Below are positions 36,450 to 46,220 of a DNA stretch of 64,000 bases, piece by piece. A model generated the notes under the pieces. It saw nothing but the letters and a program-made list of their open reading frames with translations. It was not told the origin of the DNA and made no database searches. Origin of the DNA: Cymbidium sinense (lineage: Eukaryota; Streptophyta; Magnoliopsida; Asparagales; Orchidaceae). A program made the translations under genes and the position numbers. The stretch spans positions 210,732,982 through 210,796,981 of the forward strand of contig CM038215.1 of NCBI GenBank assembly GCA_021442155.1, written 5' to 3'. The stretch's first letter is position 1, and every line of letters begins with the position of its first letter.

Positions 36450-37985
36450 TTAACGTACTCATTCAATATACCTAAATTTATTAAATGAAGATTTCATTTT
36501 CCAAACAAAATCAACAATCATCTTTTCAAAAATGAAAAGCACATATAAACATCCTCATTCAATATACTCAAATTTATTGAATGAGGATTTCCAAACAAAA
36601 TCAACAATCATTTTTCAAAAGCACTTGAAATCCTCATTCAATATACCTAAATTGAATGAAGATTTTATTTCAAATAAAATAAAAATCATATTTCCAAAAG
36701 CACATATTTGAAGATGTACATCCTCTCAATATATACCCAAATTTATTGAATGAAGATTTCATTTCCAAATAAATCATAATATTGAAATTCCATTTCAACA
36801 TATCTCACATATGTTGAAGTTAGAATTTCTTTCTTTTCAAAAAGAACAAAATTTGAAGATGAGCCTTTCCATCCAATGCATCCAAATATGTTGAATGAAG
36901 GTTTCATTCAAGCAAAATCACAACATTGAAATTCCACTCAACACATCCCAAAAGTGTTAAGTTAAAATTTCCCTCTTTTAAAAAAAAGTAATAATCATAT
37001 ATAAAGATTTCATCTTTCAAAAATAAAATTGACTTCCATTTTTTACATACCCAATTTTTTAAATGGAAGTCCTCTTTTTAAAGATCAAAATCACAAAAAC
37101 AAACACATTTGGATTCTTTATTTAGCATACCTAAATTTGCTAAGTAAAGAATCCTCTTTTCAAAAATCAAAACAAAACACATTAGGATTCTTTTATTTAG
37201 CATACCTAAATTTGCTAAGTAAAGTATCCTCTTTTCAAAAAATCAAAATAAAACACATTTGGATTCTTTGTTTAGCATACCTAAATTTGCTAAGTAAAGA
37301 ATCCTCCTTTCAAAAATAAAAAAAAAAAACACATTAGGATTCTTTATTTAGCATACCTGAATTTGCTAAATAAAGATCCTCTTTTCAAATTCACTAAACA
37401 CAAAACACACTTGAATTCTTCATTTACCATACCAACATTTTCTAGGTAAAGATCCTCTCTTTCAAAAATAAATACAAAATGTAAACACATTTGGACTTTA
37501 TTTAGCATACCCAAATTTGCTAAGTAAAGGTCCCATTTTTCAAAATCCAAAATAAAAGAACACATTTAGATTCTTCATTTAGCATACCCCAGTTTGCTAA
37601 GTGAAGATTACATTCTCAAATTCACACATAATTCTCAAATAAGCAAAAAAAAAAGAAAATTATTTTCAAACAACTCATTTATCATACTCAAATTTACTAA
37701 GTGAGCAATTTCAAACAAAATCAGTTGACCATTTACTTTAACATACTCAAATTTGTTAAATGAAGGGTCCTCAAACATAAAAATCAAATTCAAATATGAA
37801 CCAATGGAAGCATCAATCTCTTCAAAAATATTTGAACCCATTTTCAACATACACAAATTTGTTGAAAATGGATTCTAAATTCAAAAATCTCTTCTCCAAT
37901 TCTAAACTCAAAATCTCTCTCCAAATTCAAAAAAAAACTCCACTTAACATGTTCAAATTGTTGAGTGTGGTTTCAAGTTCTAACA
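36450..37985 (+). repeat. Leader hairpin array, copy 1 (~19 hairpins)
   Basis: Each unit of about 70-90 bp holds an inverted repeat around a conserved 10-nt loop close to TACCTAAATT. Examples: ATCCTCATTCAATA (36551-36564) with TATTGAATGAGGAT (36575-36588), perfect; GGATTCTTTATTTAGCA (37111-37127) with TGCTAAGTAAAGAATCC (37138-37154), 17 bp with one G-T; CCATTTTCAACA (37838-37849) with TGTTGAAAATGG (37860-37871), perfect. Units are joined by A-rich CAAAATCAAA-type spacers. Stem bases change between units but stay paired. It lies between the primer site and the first coding trace, where plant retrotransposons have their untranslated leader. The short open frames across it (for example 37029-37319) are side effects of the repeat. 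Confidence 0.85.
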
Positions 37986-38082
37986 AATAAATTAAAGCAT
38001 AAATTTGATTTGGGTTTAGTTTCCAAAAATGCAGAATTTCAACCCAATTTCAGTCAAGTTCAGTTCAATTCAGTTCAATCTA

Positions 38083-39970
38083 ATGACAACTCAGAAGTAT
38101 GTCTTTACTTTTCCTTTCGGGATGGATTTGTCCTTGGATCAGGCCAGCCACCTGCAGATCGACTTTGCCCACCTAACTCATTTTGGTCGAGGTTTCAAAG
38201 GGGCTAGAATCACTTGAGAGGGGGCAACCCTCACAACGGTCAGCAAGAGTGTGGCGATCGGGTAGAAGCTGGTCATCCATGTTGAGATGTCATCTAACTC
38301 AGAGTTTCCTCACCAAGAGGAAGGTGTGGCACACCAGCTGCTGGTGCATCCAATTGTTCCCTTTGCTGCCCTAGTATGGGCTAGCACCCACTCATTGGCG
38401 TACTCCAAAGGGAAGGCTCCCCTATCTTCAGGGATAGTCTCTCCCACCTGTAAGGTAGGGTCTAGTTCTCATGCTACTCCTCCTAGCAGACTCAACCGAT
38501 GCCGCAAGATCAAGCAGCATGACATGCATGTGGGAGCTAGAGGCGCCACATGCAAGAAAGGAGAGTTACCTATGATAGTTTCTCCTCTGATCATAGAGAA
38601 CAAGTTCCATCCTCTCTGGATCTAACGGAGAGGAGGATATTAGGAGGATCTCAGTTTCACCTCCACCTGTAGTATAGTATGAGGCTCCTATCAAAGATAG
38701 GAGGAGGTCATATGCAACAGATCTCACGAGAAGGTGGGGCTAGAATGTGAGTCCGGGGCCCCAATTTGATTTATGTTTAGTCATCCCCCATAGTGTAGGG
38801 AGCACATCAGACAGGAGAGGTCCAGTGAGGCCCATGTATCAGTACAGGTTACTAGCCAAGAGAGGCATAGGTATAATAGGCAGTTAGCAGCCTCAGCCCT
38901 CATCAATTTTCCTGATCGGCGTGCTACCCACATCGATCATTCTGACAGCATTATTTTGATGGGTAATACCCACCATAAGATGGGAGCTCCTGCATACAGA
39001 GAGTCAGTGGTGCCTCTGCCACACTACTCTACTCCACGCCCACCATCTCTAATACAAGTTTCATCTTCCACTATTTTAGCAAGAGCCATGAAGGCAGCAT
39101 CCGTCGGCTACGGCAAGAGATCCCATTCCATCTACACTGCTTATTGAGGTGAGGCCGAGCTCTCCTACTCGACCTCCCACCCAGGTGAAGAGGGAATGAC
39201 CTCGAGCATAAGTTGTGCCATCACCACACCACCACCACAACATGCATGGAGATAGCAAGTAGAGGGAAAGGAGAGTACTCACCCCCATGCTATAGATCCT
39301 GAGTACCACTCACCCAAATCTAGCAGAAACAAGATATCCTCTAGTATGCATAGTCCTCACAAGATCAGCTCTCCATCAATAGGGGAGGTTAGATGTATCT
39401 CCGTTCATGATAGTGATTCCACCACCGATCAATCGCAATCATTCATGCCCGCACAGTTGAACTGTTCCCTTGATGATATTGTAGCATAGTATCTAGTTGA
39501 GAAGAAGGAGATCCTAGGATATGATTGGTCCAACTTAGAGGAGGAAAAGGTCAGTTTTAATCTCAATGAAGATGATTTATTGGAGGATTTAATGGGAGTG
39601 CACATGGTTGATACCAGGGATTCTCTTTTTGATGATCAACAAGGTTGTAGGATAGTAGGATGATACTGCCCACTTGACCTAACACCTCCATCAACAACTT
39701 AAAACAAAGGGATGAACAAATTGACAAGATGGGAAAGAGGCTTGAGGATTTGCTAGTAGTAGTCTTGGCACTTCGAAATCAAGCCCCGGTAGTGCATCCT
39801 ACTATTGCATAAATAGGTCAGCTTGAGTTATTGCATGTCTTGGATTAGCCTAAGAGTTTACCTCCTGTAGAGCAGGGTAGCACTAGCTTGTATAAGAAGG
39901 TAGTGGATATTACCTCCATACAAGAAAAGGATATTAAACTCATGGTTCAGTAGTAGGTGAGAGAAGAACG
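38083..39970 (+). pseudogene. ORF1-like region upstream of gag, copy 1
   Basis: From ATG at 38083 the reading MTTQKYVFTFPFGMDLSLDQ parallels MSSGKLIFLFSSSVDLALDQ at 58261 in copy 2. Both continue into 'GATLTTVSK' / 'GPTLTTIS', a Ser/Pro-rich stretch, and a basic segment (SRLNRCRKIKQ / KNQHHNKNRKVKQ). GC content rises sharply over the leader. Later parts match 58750-59980 in order. There are many stops and shifts. Ogre elements carry an extra ORF before gag, so this may be that ORF or the N-terminal part of an extended gag. No known domain is recognised. Confidence 0.55.
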
Positions 39971-39988
39971 CAAGCCCGAGGAGGATCA

Positions 39989-40620
39989 TTGATTCCAAAT
40001 GGTAGATCCTACCCAGAGGAATTCAATGCCATCCAATATCCTAAGGGTTTTGTGCCACCTTCTTTCAAGAGTTTTGATGGCAGCGGCAACCCACGTCAAC
40101 ATATAGTGCACTTCAGGGCCAACTATTGCAATGCTGGTGGAAGTGATGCATTACTATTCTATCTTTTTGTCAGCAACTTAGCAGTCATAGCCTTTGATTG
40201 GTATGCTGAATTTCCCAACAATTCAATCAAGACTTTTGCTGAGTTGGAGAAAGTCATCATCAAGAGATTTGTTGGAGCTCAGCAAAAGGTGACTGTGGGC
40301 GATCTCGTTGTGGCTCAACAACACCCTGGTGAGTCCCTCATTGATTATATTCTTAAATGGCACAATTTAAGTATGAAATGCAAACCACAGCTATCTGAAT
40401 AGCATGCCATTGAAATTCTACTAAAGAATATTCATGGCCCGGTCGCCTTCATGCTCAAAGGTTTTACCATCAAGACATTAGAGATGCTAATCAACAGGAC
40501 GGCTAGCTTACATGGAGAAGCCAAACAGTTACCATTTTTAGATCAATCATCAAATCCAAAGCCACAAAGATCTTATGATAAGAAGCCAGGGGCGGTAATC
40601 GCATTAGACAAGGGGAAGTA
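39989..40620 (+). pseudogene. Gag (Retrotrans_gag, PF03732-like), copy 1
   Basis: A 137-residue open stretch reads YPKGFVPPSFKSFDGSGNPR, 'QHIVHFRANYCNAGGSDALL', 'FDWYAEFPNNSIKTFAELEK', 'IKRFVGAQQKVTVGDLVV' and 'HPGESLIDYILKWHNL'. This is the plant gag capsid-like pattern: P.F..FDG.G.P..H, WY..LP..SI..F.EL...F..RF, Q...ESL.DY..RW. A stop after PQLSE is followed in frame by 'HAIEILLKNIHGPVAFMLKG', so the ancestral protein continued. Gag forms the cytoplasmic virus-like particle. The best-preserved stretch of copy 1. Confidence 0.85.
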
Positions 40621-41740
40621 GCCGGCTAGAGAGCAGTATGAGAGACCCTCATGCCCATATCATCCACACCATCCATGCAGCTCCTCCACCACCAGGTAGC
40701 ACACATACCCACATACTCTTTTGGATAAACTAAACAAAACCTTATTCATTTAAGAGGAGGTAGTTAGAAAATCTTTAAGAACCTCTTAAAGAAACCTGTT
40801 TTTCAACTACTGAGCCTAGAAGCGGAAGTGGGCGTGAGCAATGATCCTAACTTTTCCCCTACCACCGATGCTAGGCCATGTTTTGGAGGATTGCTTTACA
40901 TTCAAGGACTGAGCATAGCTACAAGATTAATAGTTATCCCAAAGGAATACCTAGTGGAATAAACCATCCAATTCCATTAGGTAATCCTTGGGATACATGC
41001 AATCCTCTCAAAACCAAAGAAGGTTGGGATATATCTTTATCCCAACCTCTAAAAAAGATTATTTCAAAATCAAGAAACTTTCCTTGGTGCCCGAGCTCAA
41101 CCTCCAACATCAAGGAAGGTTTGCAAGTTGCCAAAGACGACTTAAGAAAAGTAGGAGCTCAATAGTAACATCAACAGCCCATACTAACCAGATAGCTGCG
41201 ACCCATCGAGCCCACCTCCATCCATCAGCTACTACTCAGGAACACTTCTACTTTAGCCAACTCTTCTTCTAGTAGATGTCTTGTATCGATGAATGAGAGC
41301 ATCAAATCCCTCACCCCACTTACTTTACTAGATTTCTACTATGTACCTCATTCAAAATCCAAGAAATCAAGGAATAAAGCTAGTTTGAATTACATCTGTA
41401 TCACTTCTGATGGATTATCTGACTCTGCTCTTTTATAAAGCTCTTCAAGTCTAAATAATAATTATAACATCTCATATCTTCCTCTTTCTGATTCATAGAT
41501 GCACTTTCCTTCTCTGAATAATATGGGTTCACCTCTTGAGATGGACTTAAAATCATCTGATTTTGAGGGTCCTATAGGAGAAGCTGTAGGTGAGCCTGAT
41601 GAGTAGGTAGAATCTTCCACTAAACTTCTATAAGAGATCACCAAAGTTAACCTTCATAGTGGCAAGGTTCTACCTCCTAGGGTAGCTCCTCAAGATAAGG
41701 GAAAATAATTCATTGGTACTAGCGAGGAAGATGCCCTTCC
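40621..41740 (+). pseudogene. Gag C-terminal and zinc-knuckle region, copy 1
   Basis: Broken frames matching 60936-62060 in copy 2. Near 40850-40905 a frame gives 'MLGHVLEDC', the second half of the GH....C knuckle seen in copy 2. Downstream are Ser/Thr-rich parts and 'NLHSGKVLPPRVAPQDKGK', a lead-in to the protease also found in copy 2. Confidence 0.55.
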
Positions 41741-42480
41741 ATAGAATGCTCCACCCATGGATATGCTTATGGAGGCAGCCTAAAGTTGAGTACAATGTCC
41801 TCGCTCACCTAAGAAAGTTGTTAGCTAAGTTAAGAATCTATGATGCCCTTATCTTATCCAAAGAGATGATGGAATCATTAATCAAGGCTCCTCTTAATCT
41901 AGAGATATGCTTAGCTCAACTGACTGCTGTTGGAGAGGAGGCACATTACTCAAGAGAAGCCTAGAGAGTTACTTTCACCAATGAAGACCTTCTTCTGGGG
42001 GACCTGGAGCACAACCATCCCTTCTACATCATAGTGGATATGGGTAGATTCAGACTTTTTAGGGTTTTGGTTGATCCAGGTGCATAGGTAAACATTATGA
42101 GTCTAAAAACTCTTGCCTATTTTAAAATTGACATCTCTACACTCTGAGGAGATCGAATAATGTTAAGAGGATTCAATGAACAAGGTGAGAGGGCTTTAGG
42201 CTCCATAGTGTTATCTTTGAAAATAGGTGACTGGAAGACTGAAACCAAGTTCTACATAATTAATTCAAATACTTCACTACTACTTTGCTCGGTAGGCCCT
42301 GGATACTCAGAAATAAAATGATTCCATCCTCCCTCCATCAGTGCATCAAATTCTGAAAGGATGGAATCGAATACTATGTTAAAGGAGATGAAAAGCCATT
42401 TTTATCTAGAGAGAATTAAGATACATGAAGATGCGACCTACTATCTTCCTCAAAATACCTTTTCTAGTGAACTTGGTCAA
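41741..42480 (+). pseudogene. Aspartic protease (retropepsin), copy 1
   Basis: Lead-in 'YNVLAHLRKLLAKLRIYDAL' and 'SKEMMESLIKAPLN' matches the conserved (L.K.PA.LS.YDAL..S.ELR..L) helix before gypsy proteases. The core reads VTFTNEDLLLGDLEHNHPFY, then 'FRVLVDPGA' stop 'VNIM', then 'RGFNEQGERALGSIVLSLKI'. The usual catalytic block is (I/L)(V/I)DPGSA.N(I/L); here one codon of the flap-side motif has become a stop. The enzyme would cleave Gag-Pol. Further stops and a shift make it dead. Confidence 0.8.
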
Positions 42481-43380
42481 AATTCAAATTCAAAATAAAA
42501 AGAAAAAAATAAAAGGAAAAAAGGAAAGAAAAAGGAAAATACAAGCGAATGAGAAAAGGACATCAAGGAAGAGAAGCATGTCACATTCCATTTCATCATA
42601 AATGATACCTGAGGTAGAGAGAGGCAATAGAGGACCCTGTGGCCGCCAGCCAACAAGGGTATGTTCTAATTCACAAGAGAACCCTTACTATTCACATAGA
42701 CATGGAATCCAACTCAGAGGATGAGTCTCATGTGATTAGCATACCAGCCAACCACTCTTAGTTGGTTTCATTGAAGGTGACACTTGAGCCAAATAGTGAT
42801 GAAGACTAGGCCTCCATGCAAAGAATGAATATATTTGAATCAAGTTTATATAAAATCTTCAAGCAGCAGTTGAGAACTTTAGCTCTAACCTCACTTTCTT
42901 CTTAAAAAAACTAAAGGTTTAGTAGTTAAGGAAGCCCCTAAGTCTTCCATGGATGTTAAGCTGTAGAGATTCCTACTGGGATCATCATCCTCAAGTCTAG
43001 AAGCTGATGTAGAACTTGAGGATAATTCATATAAAGATTTAATGGAATTTCCTTTTGATTAGTACTCGCATTATGTTCTTAATTCAAAGAAAGCTTTGAT
43101 TCCTTATACATGGTCTAAGCACAGGTCAGAGTATTTTGAGAAGCAATGGAACAACAGAGGCAGGGATGCACAATCAAGATCAGGACTAGGATTTGATACA
43201 ATGGGTCCAATCAATGATGATGGTTACTGCTTAGTTGTTACTAATCATCTAGAATCTGATAGGATCTTTCAAATCACACTAACTCTAATGAGGAAGTGTG
43301 TTTAAAAACTTTAAATGATCCAGATGATCTTCAATTCAAAGATGCACCTCCAGAATTTGAAGAAGAAATCCATTAAACAA
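42481..43380 (+). other. Protease-RT linker with Lys/Glu-rich tract, copy 1
   Basis: A purine-rich stretch (about 42485-42560) encodes mainly Lys, then comes a poorly kept acidic region. Then an open 69-residue stretch at 43096-43305 reads IPYTWSKHRSEYFEKQWNNR and 'LGFDTMGPINDDGYCLVVTN'. Copy 2 has the same order at 62776-63700. I recognise no domain in the YTWSKH...YFE segment. Ogre elements have a spliced intron between protease and RT, so part of this region could be intronic. Confidence 0.5.
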
Positions 43381-44437
43381 TCGACAAGCTTAAAGAAATT
43401 AACCTCAGCACGGAAGAAGATCCACACCCGACATACATTAGTTCTTTGTTGAACGAAGAAGAAACCAATGACTTAGTTAAGTTATTGATTGAGTTTAAGG
43501 ACTGCTTTGCATGGAGCTATGAAGAGATGCCCAGATTATCTCTTGATGTAGCAGTCCACAAACTAGCAATAGACTAGCACTAACCCTATCAAGCAAGCTC
43601 CTAGAGGCATACAATTAGAATTCAAATAACAGGTCATTTTTGAAGTCAAGAAACTAGTCGATGTTGATTTCATTAGGGAAGAAAAATACCCTACCTAGTT
43701 AGTCAGTGTCATACCAATTAAGAAAAAGAATGGCCAAATTCGTATATGCATCGATTCTAGGGACTTAAATAAGGCATGTCCCTAAGGATGAATTTCCTCT
43801 TCCTATACCAGAATTAATGGTGTACATCACCTCATCTCATGCAACATTCTCCTTTATGGATGGGTCATCTGGCTACAACTAAATCAAGATGGCCCCCGAG
43901 GATCAAAGAAACACTATTTTTTGAACCCCATCGAATCAATCTATTGTTATAAGGTCACCTTTCGCCTTAAAATGCCATATACCAACAAGCTATGACTCAA
44001 ATCTTCAACGAACTCATTCATCATCAAGTTGAATGCTATGTTGATAACCTAGTAGTCAAAAGCAAAGAAAAGGAAGACCATCTCTTTGACTTGAGAGTAG
44101 TTTTTGAATGGTAATTTAACCTCAAAATGAACCCCTAAAAGTGTGCATTCAGAGAATCTTTAGGAAATTTCCTTGGGTTTATTGTCCAACATTGGGAATA
44201 GAGATAGATCCAAAAAAGATCAAAGCTATCTTAGAAATTACACCCACTAAAAGTCTAACTCAATTCAAATCTTTCCAAGGGAGGTTGGCATATCTAAGAC
44301 GCTTTATCTCCAACCTATTGAGGAGATGCAAGCCATTTTCATCACATGTCAAAAAGGATGCCAAGTTTAAGTGGGATGATAAGTGTCAGCATATCTTCGA
44401 AGATATAAATCAGTATTTGGTGCCAGCTTCTTATTAA
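43381..44437 (+). pseudogene. Reverse transcriptase (RVT_1), copy 1, YVDN at catalytic box
   Basis: Lead-in 'LLIEFKDCFAWSYEEMPRLS' is the Tat-type D.FAW...MP motif. Then 'VKKLVDVDFIREEKYPT', 'IPIKKKNGQIRICIDSRDLN' and 'KACP', with a frameshift, then 'DEFPLP', 'SFMDGSSGYN', 'IKMAPEDQ', and 'ECYVDNLVVKS' at 44031-44063. The canonical catalytic YVDD reads YVDN (44037-44048), which removes an essential metal-binding aspartate. The thumb follows: 'EIDPKKIKAILEITPTKSLT', 'FQGRLAYLRRFISNL' and 'FKWDDKCQHIFEDI' (44141-44437, open). Copies element RNA into DNA in intact relatives. Confidence 0.88.
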
Positions 44438-44893
44438 GTACCACTTTTATCCTCTACACTCGCATTGGATGACTCCCGTGGTGCTTTGTTGGCTCAAACC
44501 AATGACAAAGGAAAGGAGAATGCTCTCTAATACCTGAGCCATCATTTGATCCCTACTGAAGCAAACTGCCTACCTATTAAGAAACATTACTTAGCTTAAA
44601 TCTTTGCATCCCAAAAGCTATAGCATTACATGCTTTCTCATAAGGTGAACTTGATTTCAAGAATCAATCCACTATAATATCTCATGACACAGCCACTGTT
44701 ATCCAGACTATTGGCACGTTGGTCCATGATTCTCTTGCAGTTCAATATTACATTCGTACCCCTCCATGCTGTGAAAGGATATGCACTAACAGATTTCTTA
44801 GCAGCACACCCACTTCCTGTTGACTCCCTACTTAGTGAAGATCTCCCTAACGAACAAATCATGAACTTAGGGGAGGTTGACAATCACCGTTAG
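44438..44893 (+). pseudogene. Gypsy-type RNase H and connection, copy 1
   Basis: Readings 'VPLLSSTLALDDSRGALLAQ', 'YLSHHLIPTEANCLPIKKHY', 'HYMLSHKVNLISRINPL' and 'LLSRLLARWSMILLQFNITF' fit the RT-linked RNase H (L.Q.d..G.E.a..YLS......E..Y..IEK, then P.L.GR..RW...L..FDI.F). 'AVKGYALTDFLAAHPLP' continues the usual link to the second RNase H. Stops at YL and HYL positions. Confidence 0.8.
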
Positions 44894-44896
44894 GAG

Positions 44897-45316
44897 ATGT
44901 ATTTTGATGGTGTTACTTCCTTTCATAAAGGAGAAGAACCAAGATTTACACTTCCAGGAAAGGCAAGGGTAGGAATAGTTCTCTTAACTCAAGACTGGGA
45001 TGTGATGAGTTTTTCATACTATCTCTCCAATCCATGCACCAATAATGAAGCTGAGTATGAGGCTTTGATTGCCTTTCTAGAGTTTGCTATTACAGTATGT
45101 GTCAAAAGCATCAATATCTATGGGGATTCCTAGCTGGTTATTAACCAAATTATCGAGTCCTATAAAATGCTAAAGCCTAAGCTTCGTCATTACCATGAGT
45201 ACATCATGAAGCTGTTGGCCCAAATCCCTGAGGTCACCATCTACAAGGTCCCTCGAGGGGAGAATGTAGTAGCAGATGCTTTGGCCAAACTTGCCAAAGA
45301 ATTGCCATGTCCATAG
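44897..45316 (+). pseudogene. Second RNase H (RVT_3 / archaeal-type), copy 1
   Basis: An almost open domain: 'MYFDGVTSFHKGEEP', 'KARVGIVLLTQDWDVMSFSY', 'CTNNEAEYEALIAFLEFAIT', 'VKSINIYGDS' stop 'LVINQII', then 'EVTIYKVPRGENVVADALAK'. Acidic residues of the RNase H fold are present (FDG, AEYEA, GDS, ADALA). This domain after the gypsy RNase H is a hallmark of the Tat lineage. The single stop just after GDS is a read-in of a codon (usually Q or A). It is the best-preserved domain in copy 1. No integrase follows. Confidence 0.85.
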
Positions 45317-45412
45317 ATGAGTCCATTCCAATAAGGGTCTAAAATAGACTAGTCCATCCCTTATTGATGTTGAACTCATCGAGAGACATTCTCTTAAAGG
45401 GTAGGGGGTGAT

Positions 45413-46220
45413 TGTTGGCTTCATGAACCCCATCTCATATGAGATTGATTTTGATAATAATAAACACATGTTCAAATGCTACTAATCAAGTTAAATTCAA
45501 GTATGCAGAAAACATTCTTCAGCTCCTAGTTCTTTAGTTATATAAAAATTGTAAAGCTTTTGGACATGGATTGGACGAAAATTTTTCTAGGAATAATTAT
45601 AGTAAAGAAAATGAAATACTTGCTAAAATAAAATATATAATTAATTAATTTTAAAATAATCCATTTTAAATTATTCATAAAAATTATATTTTTCATTTAC
45701 AATTATTCTTTAAATTTTTTTATTTTTGGATAATATAAACTAAATGAATAAACATTATTACATTTATTGTGCTTTCATGCAAGTTAAATTAAATTCACAT
45801 ATTAAACTATTTCCATGCTAAAATGTAGTCATTATCTATCTATTACATACATAGAATCCAATTTTTCTGAAATTATTCTTGTATTATTTTTCTCTTTTTT
45901 ATGATCCTTGTTTTCTCTCTCCTATCCAATTTTATTTCTAAACCTTTTGGGCTGAAATTTTTTCATGATTATTTTATAAATAAATTATTTGAGAGATATT
46001 AAAATTATTTCTCTAATCGTCCCATATTTTACTAATTTAAAAAATTCATTTATTTGAATCTTTAATTTATAGCAAGTAAATAAACAAAATTTTAAACATT
46101 TTTAAGCGTAGCAAAACATGAATATAACATGAGTACATAACATGAAAAGGCTCCCCCTAAAAATATGCATCATAAGGGGAAAGAAAACTAACATACTTTG
46201 GTGTTAATTTAGAGTCATAG
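45413..46220. other. Unassigned AT-rich segment
   Basis: Begins TGTTGGCTTCATGAACCCCA at 45413, right where the element trace ends, so it could be the start of another LTR-type insertion, but no matching end or partner is visible. The remainder is AT-rich and non-coding, with no similarity I can see to other parts of the window. Confidence 0.35.

Larger units (their letters stand above)
28973..45412 (+). mobile_element. Ty3/gypsy Tat/Ogre-like retrotransposon copy 1 (3'-truncated)
   Basis: Order: long 5' LTR, primer-site-like sequence, hairpin array, ORF1-like region, gag, zinc-knuckle region, protease, linker, reverse transcriptase, RNase H and a second RNase H. The pairing of a gypsy RNase H with a second archaeal-type RNase H marks the plant Tat lineage, which includes Ogre. 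An extra ORF upstream of gag and unusually long LTRs are also Ogre-like. No integrase is visible, and no 3' LTR follows. The trace ends near 45412. Stops in every domain show it is dead. Confidence 0.8.

Noticed and set aside
37029..37319. 96-residue forward frame with repeated 'LAYLNLLSK' segments
   Set aside because: It is a by-product of the leader hairpin repeats. The frame ends within the array, and the similar region in copy 2 has no matching protein.
36128..37856. Minus-strand frames of 73-80 residues over the leader
   Set aside because: They follow the palindromic repeats on the other strand, with no start context or family match.
38287..38625. 112-residue frame as a possible host gene
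   Set aside because: It lies in the element region before gag and corresponds to 58440-58740 in copy 2, so it is part of the ORF1-like pseudogene.
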